This document shows, in pieces, positions 62,291-64,000 of a DNA stretch of 64,000 bases. Source of the DNA: Klebsiella pneumoniae (GTDB lineage: Bacteria > Myxococcota_A > UBA796 > SXON01); contig CAMAXZ010000005.1 in the NCBI GenBank assembly GCA_945862325.1, forward strand, positions 62,001-126,000, given 5' to 3'. Position numbers and translations under genes: made by a program. The notes under the pieces are model-generated. The model saw only the letters and a program-made list of their open reading frames with translations, did not search any database and was not told the origin of the DNA. Every line of letters starts with the position of its first letter. Position 1 is the stretch's first letter.

Positions 62291-62344
62291 CCGGAGTTGG
62301 TAATACAGGCGCGCCTCCGTGGTCAACCCGGTACATTGGCGGCC

Positions 62345-63877
62345 TTGACCGACGGACCCTCCAATCCACGCCGCTCTGCCGCGCTCCAGGCCGCGGTCGG
62401 CGCGCTCGCGGTCGTCTTCGCGCTCCCGACGTTGCTCTATCCGTTCGGGCGTGACCAGGGCTTGTTCGAGTACGTCGGCCGGGGGTGGCTCGACGGGTGG
62501 CTGCCGTACGTGCACGCGTGGGATCAGAAACCCCCTGGAATTCACGTCGTGTACGCCCTCGGCGCGGCGCTGTTCGGCGCGCAGATGTGGTCGGTGCGCC
62601 TGTTCGAGATCCTCGTCGTCCTGGGCCAGGCGGTCGTCGCGTCGCGCCTGGTCGCGGGGCCGGGCGCGCCGCCGTTGCGGCACGTCGGGGCGGCCGCCGC
62701 GCTGATCGCGGCGTTCCACTACGCGGCGTTCGACTTCTGGCACACCGCGCAGGCCGAGCCGTGGGAAGCCCTGTTGATCCTCGCGGCGGCGGTCGCGGCG
62801 GACGGGCCCTACCGCCCGTCGCGGGCGGCCGCGTGTGGGGCGCTCGGCGCGGCCGCGGCGTGGTTCAAGCCGCCGGTGTTGCCGGTCGCCCTGGTGGTCG
62901 GGGCGTGGCTGCTCGTGTCGGCGTGGCGTCGGGGCGGCGCGCGGGACGTCGTCGGCGCGACGGCGGTCGCCGTGGCGAGCGGCGTCGGCCTCATCGGGAT
63001 CGGGCTCCTGCCGTGGCTCGTGACCGGCACGGTGGACGTGTTCATCGACGTCGTGATCCGCTACAACGCGGCGTACGCGGCAAACAAGTCCGCTTCGGTG
63101 CTCACCCTCCCCGAGTTCCTCGTGTTCGGCGGGCGGTGGCTCGTGCCGTACACGGCGCTCACGCTCGCCGGGCTCTGGGTTGCGCGCGCGGATCGCGCCG
63201 CGCTCGAGCGTGGCGCGTGGCTCGCCGCGCTGGCGGGGGCGGCGGGCGCGTCGGTCGCGCTCCAAGGGAAGTTCTACGGGTACCACTGGCTCGTGGTCGT
63301 GGCGCCGACCGCCACGGCGGCGGTGTGGGCGCTCACGGCCCTGGCGCCTCGGTCCTCCCCGCGGGTCGCCGCCGGGCTCGGCGTGCTCGCCCTGGCCGCG
63401 GCCTTCGTCGCGCCGCCGCCGTGGCACCAGAACAAATCTTGGAACTACGCCAAGCATTGGGGGAACACCGTCGCGTACCTGCGCGGGCGGGTCGACCGGG
63501 CCGCCTTCCTCGACCCGTACCGGGCGCGCCACATGTGGCGCTTTCACTATGGGGAGGTGGAGGCGCTGTCCGCGCGCATCGCCGCCGTCGCGCAGCCCGG
63601 CGACACGATGTGCTCGGTCAACTACGAGCCGGTGTTCTACACCCTCACCGAGCTCCGCTGCCCCACGCGGTTCTGCACGCGCCACGCCATCGGCGACTCC
63701 GTCGTCGACTACCGCGTCGCCGAGTGGACCGCCGAGTACGAGAGGGACCTCGCCGCCAACCCGCCCACGTTCGTCGTGTTGCGAACCCGATTCCCGAACG
63801 ACCGGCGCACCTGGGCCGCCAAGGGCTACCGCGTCCTCGGCGAGTCGGAGCTTTATGTGGTGATGCATCGGCGATAG
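62345..63877 (+). CDS. GT-C fold membrane glycosyltransferase (PMT/ArnT-like)
   Basis: TTG start at 62345 is the best fit but lacks a clear ribosome site. The 510-residue product has about ten membrane helices. The first periplasmic loop carries LYPFGRDQGLFEYVGRG (Asp37) and HAWDQKPPG (Asp60), the pattern of GT39/ArnT-type enzymes that take sugar from polyprenyl phosphate. YNAAYAANKS and FYGYHWLVV lie further on. The C-terminal part (about 385-505) is a soluble periplasmic domain. It transfers a sugar to lipid A, protein or another envelope acceptor; the acceptor is unknown. Confidence 0.8.
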   Translation: MTDGPSNPRRSAALQAAVGALAVVFALPTLLYPFGRDQGLFEYVGRGWLDGWLPYVHAWDQKPPGIHVVYALGAALFGAQMWSVRLFEILVVLGQAVVASRLVAGPGAPPLRHVGAAAALIAAFHYAAFDFWHTAQAEPWEALLILAAAVAADGPYRPSRAAACGALGAAAAWFKPPVLPVALVVGAWLLVSAWRRGGARDVVGATAVAVASGVGLIGIGLLPWLVTGTVDVFIDVVIRYNAAYAANKSASVLTLPEFLVFGGRWLVPYTALTLAGLWVARADRAALERGAWLAALAGAAGASVALQGKFYGYHWLVVVAPTATAAVWALTALAPRSSPRVAAGLGVLALAAAFVAPPPWHQNKSWNYAKHWGNTVAYLRGRVDRAAFLDPYRARHMWRFHYGEVEALSARIAAVAQPGDTMCSVNYEPVFYTLTELRCPTRFCTRHAIGDSVVDYRVAEWTAEYERDLAANPPTFVVLRTRFPNDRRTWAAKGYRVLGESELYVVMHRR

Positions 63878-63888
63878 GGCGTCGGGTC

Positions 63889-64000
63889 ATGGCGTTCGCG
63901 CACCTCCACACCCACTCGCAGTTCTCGCTCCTCAACGGGGTGCCGGACCCGAAGGCCCTCGCGAAGGCGGCCGCCGGCGCGGGCATGGGCGCGCTCGCGC
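63889..64000 (+). CDS. dnaE: DNA polymerase III alpha subunit, N-terminus (partial)
   Basis: The first 37 codons start MAFAHLHTHSQFSLLNGV, the PHP-domain opening (HLHTHS-x-x-S-LL-x-G) of the replicative polymerase alpha subunit. PKALAKAAAGAGMGALA continues the domain. The gene runs off the right edge. DnaE1 cannot be told from DnaE2 (ImuC) or PolC-type on this stretch alone. Confidence 0.85.
   Translation, partial: MAFAHLHTHSQFSLLNGVPDPKALAKAAAGAGMGALA

Noticed and set aside
1-64000. rRNA, tRNA, insertion sequences, phage genes or integrases
   Set aside because: No tRNA-like cloverleaf with TTCRA loop, no rRNA segment, no transposase or integrase motif was found in any frame.

Overview
The window is a continuous piece of a very GC-rich bacterial chromosome, roughly 70 % G+C by eye. 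It holds 55 recognisable protein genes, two of them cut by the window edges. No rRNA, tRNA, insertion sequence, phage or CRISPR array was seen, and no gap between genes reaches 300 bases. The gene content suggests a Myxococcota-type (former deltaproteobacterial) predatory or social bacterium. The reasons are 14 probable lipoproteins, Asp/Thr-rich linkers behind lipobox cysteines, thrombospondin type 3 repeats, a MYXO-CTERM-like sorting signal, OmpA fusions, TPR-rich signalling proteins and Hydin-type surface domains. This placement is inference from gene content, not from a marker phylogeny.

Layout. 1-9.1 kb: small unknown genes, a membrane-anchored vWA-like protein, an amidase lipoprotein, a TetR regulator with a palindrome in its promoter region, a His-rich Nfu-N protein, a TrpD-like/TrmA-like pair and a large hydrolase lipoprotein. 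9.1-15.3 kb: an aminotransferase-fold protein with no lysine, purC, an operon of one response regulator and two beta-propeller proteins, and rlmN. 15.4-23.2 kb: a long plus-strand run with mtnP, a TPR lipoprotein, a RodZ-like protein, mgtE and recO, mixed with lipoproteins. 23.3-33.9 kb: glyQ-glyS-ppdK followed by two large lipoproteins. 34-39.3 kb (minus strand): a DprE1-like oxidase, a TPR hybrid histidine kinase and a TPR protein with a broken P-loop. 39.3-41 kb: hydroxyacyl-CoA dehydrogenase and crotonase. 41-51.4 kb: lipoproteins, UspA, a 1225-residue OmpA fusion, a Nudix hydrolase coupled to a subtilase, and unknowns. 51.4-57.2 kb: a CoA transferase coupled to a desaturase, hydrolases, and a membrane-anchored phosphatase coupled to an esterase lipoprotein. 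57.3-61.3 kb: a GH15 enzyme with an OtsA-OtsB fusion (trehalose). 61-64 kb: an anchored surface protein, a GT-C glycosyltransferase and the start of dnaE.

Genes are packed tightly. Many neighbours overlap by four bases (ATGA, GTGA or TTGA), several convergent pairs overlap at their 3' ends, and lipoprotein genes are repeatedly translationally coupled to housekeeping genes. The most unusual observations are the lysine-free aminotransferase-fold protein, a group of lipoproteins whose predicted signal peptides are only 6-9 residues long without a basic residue, and the OmpA-family protein that carries an internal MYXO-CTERM-like segment running straight into a second signal-peptide-like segment.
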